Origin: a virus
Reading direction: 5' to 3' (one strand)
IMG/VR virus record: IMGVR_UViG_3300025120_000615
Coordinates: 1-22,543 of that record
DNA: 22,543 bases
Shown here: positions 7,075 to 14,703 of the stretch, piece after piece
Position numbering within the stretch: position 1 is the first letter of the stretch
Layout of the letters: every line of letters begins with the position of its first letter
Notes under the pieces: model-generated
Seen by the model: the letters and a program-made list of their open reading frames with translations, nothing else
Database searches by the model: none
Told to the model about the DNA's origin: nothing
Translations under genes and position numbers: made by a program

Positions 7075-8323
7075 ATCCTTCGATTTCTTTTATATTTAAT
7101 TTATATTTTTCGAACACATTTCGAATTTTTTCTAATAACTCAACTTCTTCCTCATCATAATCAAATAAAAACGAATCATATGTATATAACACTAGCTTCG
7201 TTTTATATCCCCTCAATATACGACACATATCCCACAATATCAACACATTTGTTGAAGTTTCTAAATTTTGTAAAACATAATTAAATAACTTTTGAGGATT
7301 CATGTTATCTAATTTTTCTTTTTTATATATGTACCCAGAAACCGGGCATTCTATATATCCCTCGCTTTCAAATTTACTCCAATTATCTCCTACGTATTTT
7401 TCTATTTTTTGAAAGAATTCCAGATGTTTATAATTTTTAAATACTCCCCCATAAAGTTGTTTAAAAGTAAGCTCTTTTGCTTTTTTATAATCCACTTTAT
7501 ATAAGGCAGCAAAATGAGAGTGAATATCACTAGTGGTAAAATTATAATCAATGAGGTTAGCAGCCAAACTAGGATGGTAAGCAGAGATATCAATTTCCAC
7601 AAATTTAGAATTACGTGGAATAAAACTTTTCCTACATCCATTTTCTTTATTAAGTGCCGCATAATTTACATTTTTGAATTTATTTGAGGGTCTTGTTGTG
7701 GTTGTCCTAAGGTTGTATTGAGTGTGTGTGTATTCACTATCAATCTCGTGGAAGTAACCGCTGAAGGTTTCATTATGTACTCGTATGCCATTTCTTTCGA
7801 TAGCGTTGAATACCACGGATACTTTATTGTTAAAGAATTCATAATATTTAGTTTTTTCTATGTTAATATTCGCTTTTAGATCTCTAAAAATCGTTTCACA
7901 TACCTCATAGTGTTTTACAATCGGTATAATTAAGTTTAATTCGGGGTTATCACTATGTTGTCTATAGTATAAATCGTGTGTTGGAGTTGTAGGTGGTATA
8001 TACGTAGTAGGGGGTGGGTTAATGTCATAAAGAGCTTTTAATGGAAAATAGTGTAATACTTCCTTTTTATCTCTACAATATAGTTTATTGAATTTTTGTA
8101 ATATTGTGTTTACATGCGTATTTACACCATTTAGGGCCTCGCTATGGTAAATACATAACATATAACCTTTACTTGCTAATAATGGTCTAATATACACTAA
8201 AGACACATTATTTTGTGCGGGGTGGATGTTATTATTAAATGGGATTATTTCAATAAATGCTTCTTTATAACCACTATTTAATAAAACCTCTAACTGCTCC
8301 TGTTCTTCTATAAGCCAATACAT
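7046..8323 (-). CDS. Compact family A DNA polymerase (palm/fingers intact, exonuclease region degenerate)
   Basis: DNA-dependent DNA polymerase of the Pol I (A) family, 425 residues, much shorter than Pol I (928) or T7 gp5 (704). The C-terminal half carries the three catalytic motifs. Motif A is VEIDISAYHPSL with D245. The O-helix is K283-x3-F287-x3-Y291-G, with spacing identical to E. coli K758/F762/Y766. Motif C is YTYDSFLFD with D383, where the usual HDE reads YDS. The QKLFNYVLQNLET segment (345-356) resembles the conserved Q-helix region. The N-terminal about 180 residues (IHPAQNNVSLVYIRPLL, GYMLCIYHSEAL) sit where a 3'-5' exonuclease would be, but I do not see the DxE catalytic pair, so proofreading may be lost or supplied by another protein. 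T4 uses a family B polymerase; whether this phage also has one cannot be seen here. Phe at 287 predicts ddNTP discrimination as in Pol I. Confidence 0.82.
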   Translation of the reverse strand: MYWLIEEQEQLEVLLNSGYKEAFIEIIPFNNNIHPAQNNVSLVYIRPLLASKGYMLCIYHSEALNGVNTHVNTILQKFNKLYCRDKKEVLHYFPLKALYDINPPPTTYIPPTTPTHDLYYRQHSDNPELNLIIPIVKHYEVCETIFRDLKANINIEKTKYYEFFNNKVSVVFNAIERNGIRVHNETFSGYFHEIDSEYTHTQYNLRTTTTRPSNKFKNVNYAALNKENGCRKSFIPRNSKFVEIDISAYHPSLAANLIDYNFTTSDIHSHFAALYKVDYKKAKELTFKQLYGGVFKNYKHLEFFQKIEKYVGDNWSKFESEGYIECPVSGYIYKKEKLDNMNPQKLFNYVLQNLETSTNVLILWDMCRILRGYKTKLVLYTYDSFLFDYDEEEVELLEKIRNVFEKYKLNIKEIEGYDYSFRKTD

Positions 8324-8356
8324 AAAACCTTTTTGACCAATATAAGTAAGGATTTT

Positions 8357-8965
8357 TTAATCTCCAATCTCTTTATAAAATTGAGTAAACCTACCTTGAA
8401 AATATTCTACAAACCCTCTTAATTTTAAATTAAGTGAAATTCTTTTAACAGTATTATAGTTTATAGTATATGTTTTTTCTCTATTCCCTGTTAATCCCCA
8501 ACTTAATTTTATTGGAGAAAATATTTGAAAAGACACACTAGGGTCTTTTGTTAAATATTGATTATAAGTAAGTAAATTTACTTCTTTAAATTTAATTTCA
8601 TTATTTTTTGATAAAAAGTATCTTTCAAATTCACCTAATTTATATTGTTCTGGGGTAATTTTGGGGTAGTAGGATATAGGTAAAGTTGGGGGTTTATTAA
8701 CATTGTTTGGGTAATTAATTTCTTGAATAGTCCAGAAAGTAGGGGATGTTGTTAACGGATTAGAATCATCAATATCAGATACTTCTTCTTTAAATAAAGT
8801 TAATAAAACACTAGGTGAGTCTTGTGGAGTTTTTCCACTATAATATTCACCTTTAGATGTTTTATAATAATATCCCCTATAAGGTGTTTGAGTAGATGAA
8901 ATATAAAATTCTCCCCCCTTAGTATATAGGTTAGATTTTAGTTGGGATAAGGGTAAATATTTCAT
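8357..8965 (-). CDS. Hypothetical protein at the virion/replication module junction
   Basis: I do not recognise a named family. The product has 202 residues, is rich in Tyr, Ser, Thr and Pro, and has no membrane segment. The N-terminus (YLPLSQLKSNLYTKGGEFYISSTQTPYRGYYYKT) and the GEYYSGKTPQDSPS motif look like a folded beta-rich domain, while the C-terminus (TVKRISLNLKLRGFVEYFQGRFTQFYKEIG) is probably helical and basic. It follows the baseplate hub gene by 14 nt in the same direction, so it is most simply read as the last gene of the late tail operon and may be a virion or baseplate component. The 33-nt gap to the polymerase gene contains no recognised terminator. Confidence 0.75.
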   Translation of the reverse strand: MKYLPLSQLKSNLYTKGGEFYISSTQTPYRGYYYKTSKGEYYSGKTPQDSPSVLLTLFKEEVSDIDDSNPLTTSPTFWTIQEINYPNNVNKPPTLPISYYPKITPEQYKLGEFERYFLSKNNEIKFKEVNLLTYNQYLTKDPSVSFQIFSPIKLSWGLTGNREKTYTINYNTVKRISLNLKLRGFVEYFQGRFTQFYKEIGD

Positions 8966-8979
8966 CTATAATTAAAAAT

Positions 8980-11900
8980 TTAACTAGGTGTTCCATTAAC
9001 TGGATTTCCTAAAGTAACATCAAAGGTATAATTTAATGTAGTTGGGTCAATATAATATTCTTTTCCATTTTTTATAACTTTTAATTGGAAATGAATATGA
9101 TCTTTTACTTTATCAGAATAATCTAAAGATAAATCTTGGTACTCCCCAACAGGATCTCCTAAGGTTATTGCTTGACCTGATGTAATATTAGGGATAATAT
9201 AAAATATATAAGCTATATATCCTGTATATTTTCCTGTACCCTCTATTCTAACCCCACTTGTTTTAGAAGCATTTGTAGCTTTAGTTATATAAACATTTCC
9301 TGAAATGGGGGCAAAAAATGTATTATAATTTACGGTGCCATTATATGCTCCTCTAGTTAATAAATCTAACCCATTATGTAATTTACCACCTTCTCTATTA
9401 GCTCCATATTTTCCTGCACCTTCTATATCATTTCTTATAACATTTGAAAGATTATCTCCCGTAATTCTATCATTAATTGGAGAATAAAATATTAAATTTG
9501 ATGTATCTTCTATAGTAGATAACCCTTCAACCTCTGTTTTATTAATAATTGGAATTTTTTGAACTTTAGGTACAGATATAGTTTCTAATTTAGTTATCCA
9601 TTTATTATCTTTTATTTCATGGTTTACTTGTTTAACTAAAAATTCTAATGTATTTGGGTAATTTGAAGGTAAAAAATTTATATCAACTTTTAATTTTTGA
9701 TATACTTTTATACCAGATAACCCATCTAATTCTAATTGTAAGTTAATAGGTATAAACCCTATAGTTCCTGTAGTATATTCTTTATTTTTATTTTTTAAAT
9801 CTGAAAAGTATCCTTTAAATGCGGTAAATCCTCTTTGAATAATTTCATCATTATATTTGAAATACTCTCCTAATTCTGTTATATTTCCAGGGATACGTTT
9901 TTCTCCTTTAAAATTCTTTCCTAAAATATAAGGTAAATAATAATCTCTATAATTTGAAATTTGAAGTTGTTCTTTTGATTCAGTTATTGTTACTTTATCA
10001 AAAGATGAGGTACCGACTGTTAGTGTAGGATCAATAATAGAAGAGTTATTTGAAACATTAGATTCTTCTGATGATTTAAAATCTGGGTTGAGTTTCGAAG
10101 GTGGGGGGTTAGATGCTAATACTTTAAATTTATCAGTTAATCCTTTATTCCATTTAGTAAAAGAAGTTGCATCCTCCCCTACTACATTACCATTAGCTGT
10201 GGCACCTATAGTAATAGTGTTTGCTAAATCAGGTGATATTTCTGTAGTAAATGAGTAGGATTTTATAAAATTTGAAGTTGGGGTTTCTTTTGAAGTTAAG
10301 TTATAACCATAAATGTTAAAGGGTATTGACGGTTCTTCAATTTCTTCAATTTGTTCTAAGTTGTTATTAAATTTTGCTACTTCAGAATCTTGTGACCCAA
10401 CTTTGGATATTGTTGATGAGATAAATTTTCTTAATTCATCTCTACCTGCAAATTGGGTTTGATCAATTATAGTTAAAATATTTGTTTCATCATCTATTAT
10501 AGGTTCTAAATTATTTACACTTCCTAAGGATTTATTTATACCATCACATATAGATTTTATAAAATTAAATAAACTTAAATCACCTTTTTTATCTAAATTA
10601 GTTTCTAAAATTTTTTCAATAAAATTAAAGCTTAAGTAAATATTCATTAACTTTCCATGAGGGACAGGGTTTTGGACTGAAAATGGGAGAAGTGATCCTA
10701 ATAAAGGATTATTTTGTGTTATAGGAGGGTCAAAAAAATTAGTATTTGTTACACAAATTCTAGGATCTATTGAAATTTGATTTGGAAAAATAGCCATTAC
10801 ATTCCCAAAAGAATTAGTATTAATATCTACTATAGGATAAGGTTTACTATCTTTACCTTTATACTGAGTAAGAATGTGATCTTTTATAAAATCTAATAAA
10901 GCACCAAATCTTACATAATATCCTATTTTTGCAACATTTACATTTGTTAATGAACTTATATCTGTTGATCCAAAAAAATTATTGAATGTATTTTTAAGGA
11001 GTTGGATTCTATCTGCATTAGTTATATTTTCTGATGTAGCTTGTTGGTTTGCTGAGGGGTTTAATATATACTTAAAATCTGGGTCATTATTTTGAAATCT
11101 TCCAATTTCTATTCTTTTTTTATATAAAAGTAAACTTATTTGGTCTTTATTTGCTTCATCTTCAGTTAAAAGATTATTATCGGGATTAGGTAAGGTATTA
11201 ATTTTAAAAGATTCAACTACATCTCCTAAACTTATTAGTTGGATTGTTATATCATAGGACCCATCATTATTGTAACTCCAATTAAAATTAGTAACTTTTC
11301 CAAACATAGCATCATAGTTACTATCATATTTTTTTCTATATTTTTCAATTTCTTCACTCATTTCAAGAGGGCTTGCTCCTTTAGATTGGAACCAAAATTG
11401 TTCTGTTAGAGTAGCTCCTACAGTTGTAATATCTCCAATATTAATCTTTTTATTAGGATTATCTCCGTCACTTTCTATGTAATGGCTATTTCCCCATTCA
11501 ACTAACATACTAAATCCTAATCTTAGGTAAAGTAAATCTATAAGCTCAAATTGAAATTTATTATACGCCTTTAAAGTTATTGTAGCTTTTTTTATAGAAC
11601 CACGATTAACATGGTTTATTTCTACTCCAGTTATTCCAGGCATTGGTTGAAAACCAAAATCTAACCCTCCTAATCCATAGGCTTTATTACTATTCCAAAT
11701 AGAATTATTTTTAGAATAACCTGATCTTTCTTGCCATTTGTTAAATTTATCTGCTATGGTAGGGTCTTCATTTATAGGTTTTCCATCAGCGTCTTCATTA
11801 ATTTTAGGGCTTAAGTTTGCTTGTTGTAACCCATTAAATAATATAGAACTTGAAGCAAGTTTATACCCTAAAAAATTTTCTGGATTTTCAATACCAAGTA

Positions 11901-12156
11901 ATTTTAATCTATTAAGTCCTTCTTCACCTGAAGTCCCGGTAATAATTGCCTGTTCTATATTAGCTCTTTCTCCATCACGTGGGGGATTTATTAATACAGA
12001 AGAAGCCATTTTAACCCAAGATAATTTTGAATTTAAATAATTTATATGCTGTTGATCTCTTAAAGAATTAAAACCACTTCCATAAACTTCTTGGCGAGTT
12101 TTAATTTGATCATTTACATATTTTTTAAATGGTTCCCCTACTACATTTCCTACCAT
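8980..12156 (-). CDS. Baseplate hub/spike protein with C-terminal M23 endopeptidase-like domain
   Basis: Large (1058 residues) tail-tip protein. The N-terminal and middle parts show features of a contractile-tail hub: QPMPGITGVEINHVNRGSIKKATITLKAYN followed by FELIDLLYLRLGFSMLVEWGN, then FGKVTNFNWSYNNDGSYDITIQLIS, and near 830-890 a hub-like beta segment (VDINFLPSNYPNTLEFLVKQVNHEIK). The C-terminal about 170 residues resemble an M23/LytM metallopeptidase: H927-x3-D931 (HNGLD) and H1020-x-H1022 (HIHF) supply the two zinc motifs, with GxxVxxGxxxG-like ITSGQAITLGDPVG between. The position of the conserved YxH histidine reads YIFY (F985), so one catalytic histidine seems missing. The inferred role is local peptidoglycan opening during injection, a gp5/gp27-type job done with a peptidase instead of a lysozyme. 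It follows the LysM gene by 2 nt. Confidence 0.8.
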   Translation of the reverse strand: MVGNVVGEPFKKYVNDQIKTRQEVYGSGFNSLRDQQHINYLNSKLSWVKMASSVLINPPRDGERANIEQAIITGTSGEEGLNRLKLLGIENPENFLGYKLASSSILFNGLQQANLSPKINEDADGKPINEDPTIADKFNKWQERSGYSKNNSIWNSNKAYGLGGLDFGFQPMPGITGVEINHVNRGSIKKATITLKAYNKFQFELIDLLYLRLGFSMLVEWGNSHYIESDGDNPNKKINIGDITTVGATLTEQFWFQSKGASPLEMSEEIEKYRKKYDSNYDAMFGKVTNFNWSYNNDGSYDITIQLISLGDVVESFKINTLPNPDNNLLTEDEANKDQISLLLYKKRIEIGRFQNNDPDFKYILNPSANQQATSENITNADRIQLLKNTFNNFFGSTDISSLTNVNVAKIGYYVRFGALLDFIKDHILTQYKGKDSKPYPIVDINTNSFGNVMAIFPNQISIDPRICVTNTNFFDPPITQNNPLLGSLLPFSVQNPVPHGKLMNIYLSFNFIEKILETNLDKKGDLSLFNFIKSICDGINKSLGSVNNLEPIIDDETNILTIIDQTQFAGRDELRKFISSTISKVGSQDSEVAKFNNNLEQIEEIEEPSIPFNIYGYNLTSKETPTSNFIKSYSFTTEISPDLANTITIGATANGNVVGEDATSFTKWNKGLTDKFKVLASNPPPSKLNPDFKSSEESNVSNNSSIIDPTLTVGTSSFDKVTITESKEQLQISNYRDYYLPYILGKNFKGEKRIPGNITELGEYFKYNDEIIQRGFTAFKGYFSDLKNKNKEYTTGTIGFIPINLQLELDGLSGIKVYQKLKVDINFLPSNYPNTLEFLVKQVNHEIKDNKWITKLETISVPKVQKIPIINKTEVEGLSTIEDTSNLIFYSPINDRITGDNLSNVIRNDIEGAGKYGANREGGKLHNGLDLLTRGAYNGTVNYNTFFAPISGNVYITKATNASKTSGVRIEGTGKYTGYIAYIFYIIPNITSGQAITLGDPVGEYQDLSLDYSDKVKDHIHFQLKVIKNGKEYYIDPTTLNYTFDVTLGNPVNGTPS

Positions 12157-12158
12157 AA

Positions 12159-12458
12159 CTATTCATTTATTTGTTCGAAATTAGATATAACTCCTGCTAT
12201 ATTAGATGGAATTCTTAATTGAACTCCTGGAGGTGGGAAGTATGAATTTTGGGGTAAATTAGGGTTTGCAATTGAAATTACCCACCATAAAGTAGGATCT
12301 CCATAATATTGAAGTGCTAAATTATCAAATCTATCACTTTCCTGGGTTATGACATACAGATCATTAAAATTTGAAGGTGGAACGGGATACTTAGTTGTAT
12401 TGTAGTATCTTTTACCATTTTGGTTTCTTTGAAATTGTATTGTTTTATACCTTTTCAT
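12159..12458 (-). CDS. Baseplate wedge protein, T4 gp53 / LysM-like
   Basis: Small (99 residues) protein with a LysM-like core: YVITQESDRFDNLALQYYGDPTLWWVISIANPNLPQNSYFPPPGVQLRIPS. This is the usual order of a start strand, an ALQYYGDPTLWW helix, an IANPN turn and a final G-x-x-L-x-I-P strand. In T4-type tails this fold occurs in gp53 and in tail protein X-like proteins that help join wedge and hub. The N-terminus (KRYKTIQFQRNQNGKRYYNTTKYP) is basic and probably strand-forming. It sits tightly between the large baseplate protein (1 nt gap) and the hub (2 nt gap), implying co-translation and a shared assembly step. Assignment to gp53 specifically, and not another LysM tail protein, is by context. 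Confidence 0.78.
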   Translation of the reverse strand: MKRYKTIQFQRNQNGKRYYNTTKYPVPPSNFNDLYVITQESDRFDNLALQYYGDPTLWWVISIANPNLPQNSYFPPPGVQLRIPSNIAGVISNFEQINE

Positions 12459-12459
12459 A

Positions 12460-14382
12460 TTATTGATTTAAACCTTGTGTAAGTATTGTCCCTGCTACAG
12501 GAAGTGGTGAAAATAAAGATACCCCTCTAGATTTAATTGAAGTTACTAACGCTTGGGAATCAGGTCTAACACGATCATAATTATTGTCTTTTCCTCTACT
12601 TCCTTTTGAAAGAGCAATATATCTTTCGTCGCCATAATCTGTACTATCTATTCCCGCTTCTGGTTTTCCTGTTGTTGGTTTATTTTGTTGTATTCTTGGA
12701 ACAAAGTTATGAATTGGAGTAAAGTTAAATCCTGTTACTTTTACCATATGGGGCATTTCTTTAACCATTTCATCACTTGAAATACCTTGAATTTCATTTC
12801 CCTCTGTATCAGGAATTGCAATCTCCCATGGAGATTCTTGAGGAACACTAAGATTTAAACCAGTAATAAACCCAGGTTGTTCATAACACCATCCTCCTAA
12901 TGTTAAGGTAATTAAATTTCCTGCCATATAACCCGCACTAGTATAATCAGGAGCTAATACAGAAGCAAGATAATTAAGTTTTTTATATTGAATCATTAAT
13001 TCTTCTTTAGATTGAGCGGCTACGGTCCAATCTAAGTTAATATTTCTCTCAAACCCACTATATCTATAAAACTTTTCTCCTCTACCCATATATTGTTCTG
13101 AATTCCATTCAGCTGAATAGTTGTCAGAAAAGCTATCTATAAATGCTCTAAAATGAATATATGTTTTTTCTTTTGGGTTTTTGTTATTTATAACACCAAT
13201 TCTAAATTTAACTAAATCATTTTTTTCTGTAGATGTAGTAACTGTCTCTGATTTATATAAAGGTAAAGCATTAATTTTATCTAGAGGTCCTGCTTTACCA
13301 CCATTCAATCCTTTAGTGTAACTAGAAACATTTTTATTTCTTCTTCCAGGATTACCTAAATTAACTCTTTGTTCAATATTTTTTCTACTATAAGATAAAG
13401 ATTTAGATATTATATTTTGTCTATCAGAAGTAGGATCTATTAATAGTTGAGATCTAAAATCAGTTATATTTGATTCAGCACTTTTTCCAATATATCTCCC
13501 TTCAATTCCTCTACCCGAAGATAATACATTAAAGTATCCTGTTTCAACATTATTACTATAACCTTCTGTTAATGTTGTTGAATATCTATTTAACACTGTT
13601 TGACCTACTCCCATTGCTGATCCTGGGCCCCCACCATATCTGATTAATTCAGTATTAAATTCTGATATGTTAAATTTTTGTGTGTTACTATTTGAAAATA
13701 AAGTTTTAGTAATATTATTTATTCTATTTTTAAATGGATTTAAACTGTTTAATATTTGACTAAAAGTTTGGTTTCCAAATAATTTACTTAATGCATTTTG
13801 CTGTGAAGAAGGTTGTAAAAGAGAAATTTTATTATTTTTTAAATTAACTAACCTATTATCGTCTGGTAGTTCTGTTTGGGATACAGATTGTGAATAAACA
13901 GGAACACCACCTGCTCCATTTATAAAGTTTTGAGCTTTTTGTCCTACACCTAATAAATTTAATAGAGGGTTAGTATTTTGTCCTACATTAGGAGAAGTAT
14001 TTCTTGTTGGATCTAATCCTTGTTTTAATAAATGGGTACCAAATGGATTTACTCCTACTTGAGCTATTGTAGAAGTTGGTAAGTAAACTCCATCATTTAC
14101 AAACCCACTAGCTTGTGTTTTAACTCCTGTTCTTGATAATAAATTTTGTTTAGCTATAAATTGTGCACCTTTAGTAGAAAATAAGAATTTACTCATTCTT
14201 TTAATATCTCTTCCTACATGCTGAAGTGTATTTGCTCTTAGAGTAAAATCTGGCCCCCCAGTATCACCAGGAGCAGTATCGATAGAAGTAGTAATGTAAG
14301 GTTCATTACTAGTACCTCCACCTACTGTATCTTTGCCATATCTTAATGATTTAAGATTAGTTTGTAAATCTCTAAGCGCCAT
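12460..14382 (-). CDS. Large baseplate structural protein, tube-initiator/cap-like C-terminal domain
   Basis: It has 640 residues. Residues 1-380 are Asn/Ser/Gly-rich and likely extended, with a short conserved-looking helix KRMSKFLFSTKGAQFIAKQNLLSRTG at about 61-86. Residues about 388-580 form a compact domain (YIHFRAFIDSFSDNYSAEW, GRGEKFYRYSGFERNINLDWTVAAQSKEELMIQYKKLNYLASVLAP, then LITLTLGGWCYEQPGFITGLNLSV and ESPWEIA). This pattern resembles tail-tube-like folds found in baseplate tube-cap proteins such as T4 gp48/gp54. The position downstream of the tape measure and upstream of the gp53-like gene agrees. It ends 1 nt before the next start. Function assignment is moderate: the structural role is secure from context, the exact T4 counterpart is not. 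Confidence 0.72.
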   Translation of the reverse strand: MALRDLQTNLKSLRYGKDTVGGGTSNEPYITTSIDTAPGDTGGPDFTLRANTLQHVGRDIKRMSKFLFSTKGAQFIAKQNLLSRTGVKTQASGFVNDGVYLPTSTIAQVGVNPFGTHLLKQGLDPTRNTSPNVGQNTNPLLNLLGVGQKAQNFINGAGGVPVYSQSVSQTELPDDNRLVNLKNNKISLLQPSSQQNALSKLFGNQTFSQILNSLNPFKNRINNITKTLFSNSNTQKFNISEFNTELIRYGGGPGSAMGVGQTVLNRYSTTLTEGYSNNVETGYFNVLSSGRGIEGRYIGKSAESNITDFRSQLLIDPTSDRQNIISKSLSYSRKNIEQRVNLGNPGRRNKNVSSYTKGLNGGKAGPLDKINALPLYKSETVTTSTEKNDLVKFRIGVINNKNPKEKTYIHFRAFIDSFSDNYSAEWNSEQYMGRGEKFYRYSGFERNINLDWTVAAQSKEELMIQYKKLNYLASVLAPDYTSAGYMAGNLITLTLGGWCYEQPGFITGLNLSVPQESPWEIAIPDTEGNEIQGISSDEMVKEMPHMVKVTGFNFTPIHNFVPRIQQNKPTTGKPEAGIDSTDYGDERYIALSKGSRGKDNNYDRVRPDSQALVTSIKSRGVSLFSPLPVAGTILTQGLNQ

Positions 14383-14386
14383 ATTT

Positions 14387-14677
14387 CTAACGTGGTAAAT
14401 TATCTAAATACTTAGGAACTGAATTAGGATCTAAACGAGAAGGAGATGGTTTTGAAATTATATTTGGGTCTCCATCTGTTGAATAAGTATCATGTAATTT
14501 AGAGTTTGAAAAATCAGAAGCTTGAGGTGTTAACCCATCAAATTCAGATAAAGAAGATCCATTACCTGATAAATTTAATTTTGCTTTTGAAATTGAAAAA
14601 TCAGGAATACTTGGACTTGATCCATCTAATTTAGATAAACTTGAACCGTCAGTTGTTAATTTGTTTAAAATGCTCAT
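14387..14677 (-). CDS. Small 29-residue tandem-repeat protein in the tail operon
   Basis: A 96-residue, hydrophilic, Ser/Asp/Pro-rich product with no recognised domain. It contains two 29-residue repeats, residues 10-38 and 39-67, both built as (D/N)GSSLS-x2-DG-x2-P-x3-DFS-x-SK, plus a degenerate third unit starting DGDPNIIS at 68. The tail ends VPKYLDNLPR. Such a repetitive, charged, probably disordered chain could bridge or decorate baseplate parts, but that is inference. It starts close behind a late-promoter-like motif (14691-14700), making it the first gene of the transcription unit that continues through the tube-cap, gp53-like and hub genes. The gap to the next gene is only 4 nt. Confidence 0.7.
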   Translation of the reverse strand: MSILNKLTTDGSSLSKLDGSSPSIPDFSISKAKLNLSGNGSSLSEFDGLTPQASDFSNSKLHDTYSTDGDPNIISKPSPSRLDPNSVPKYLDNLPR

Positions 14678-14690
14678 GTTACGTTTTTAT

Positions 14691-14700
14691 TATAAATATT
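14691..14700 (-). promoter_or_regulatory. Late-promoter-like motif copy 1 (coding strand AATATTTATA)
   Basis: Coding strand reads AATATTTATAATAAAA, 13 nt before the ATG of the 96-residue repeat protein. It is one of six near-identical copies that precede late tail genes. The complement is TATAAATA, the T4 late-promoter core. Confidence 0.55.
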
Positions 14701-14703
14701 AAA

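Noticed and set aside
6607-8323. Polymerase and the 155-residue ORF as one frameshifted gene
   Set aside because: The polymerase ends naturally after motif C and its terminal helix, the downstream protein does not look like any polymerase part, and TAATATG is a normal coupled junction.
14691-14698. TATAAATA read as a T4 late promoter firing on the + strand
   Set aside because: No plus-strand gene follows any of the six copies, and all are placed relative to minus-strand ATGs, so a forward T4 late promoter is not the simplest reading, though antisense transcription is not excluded.
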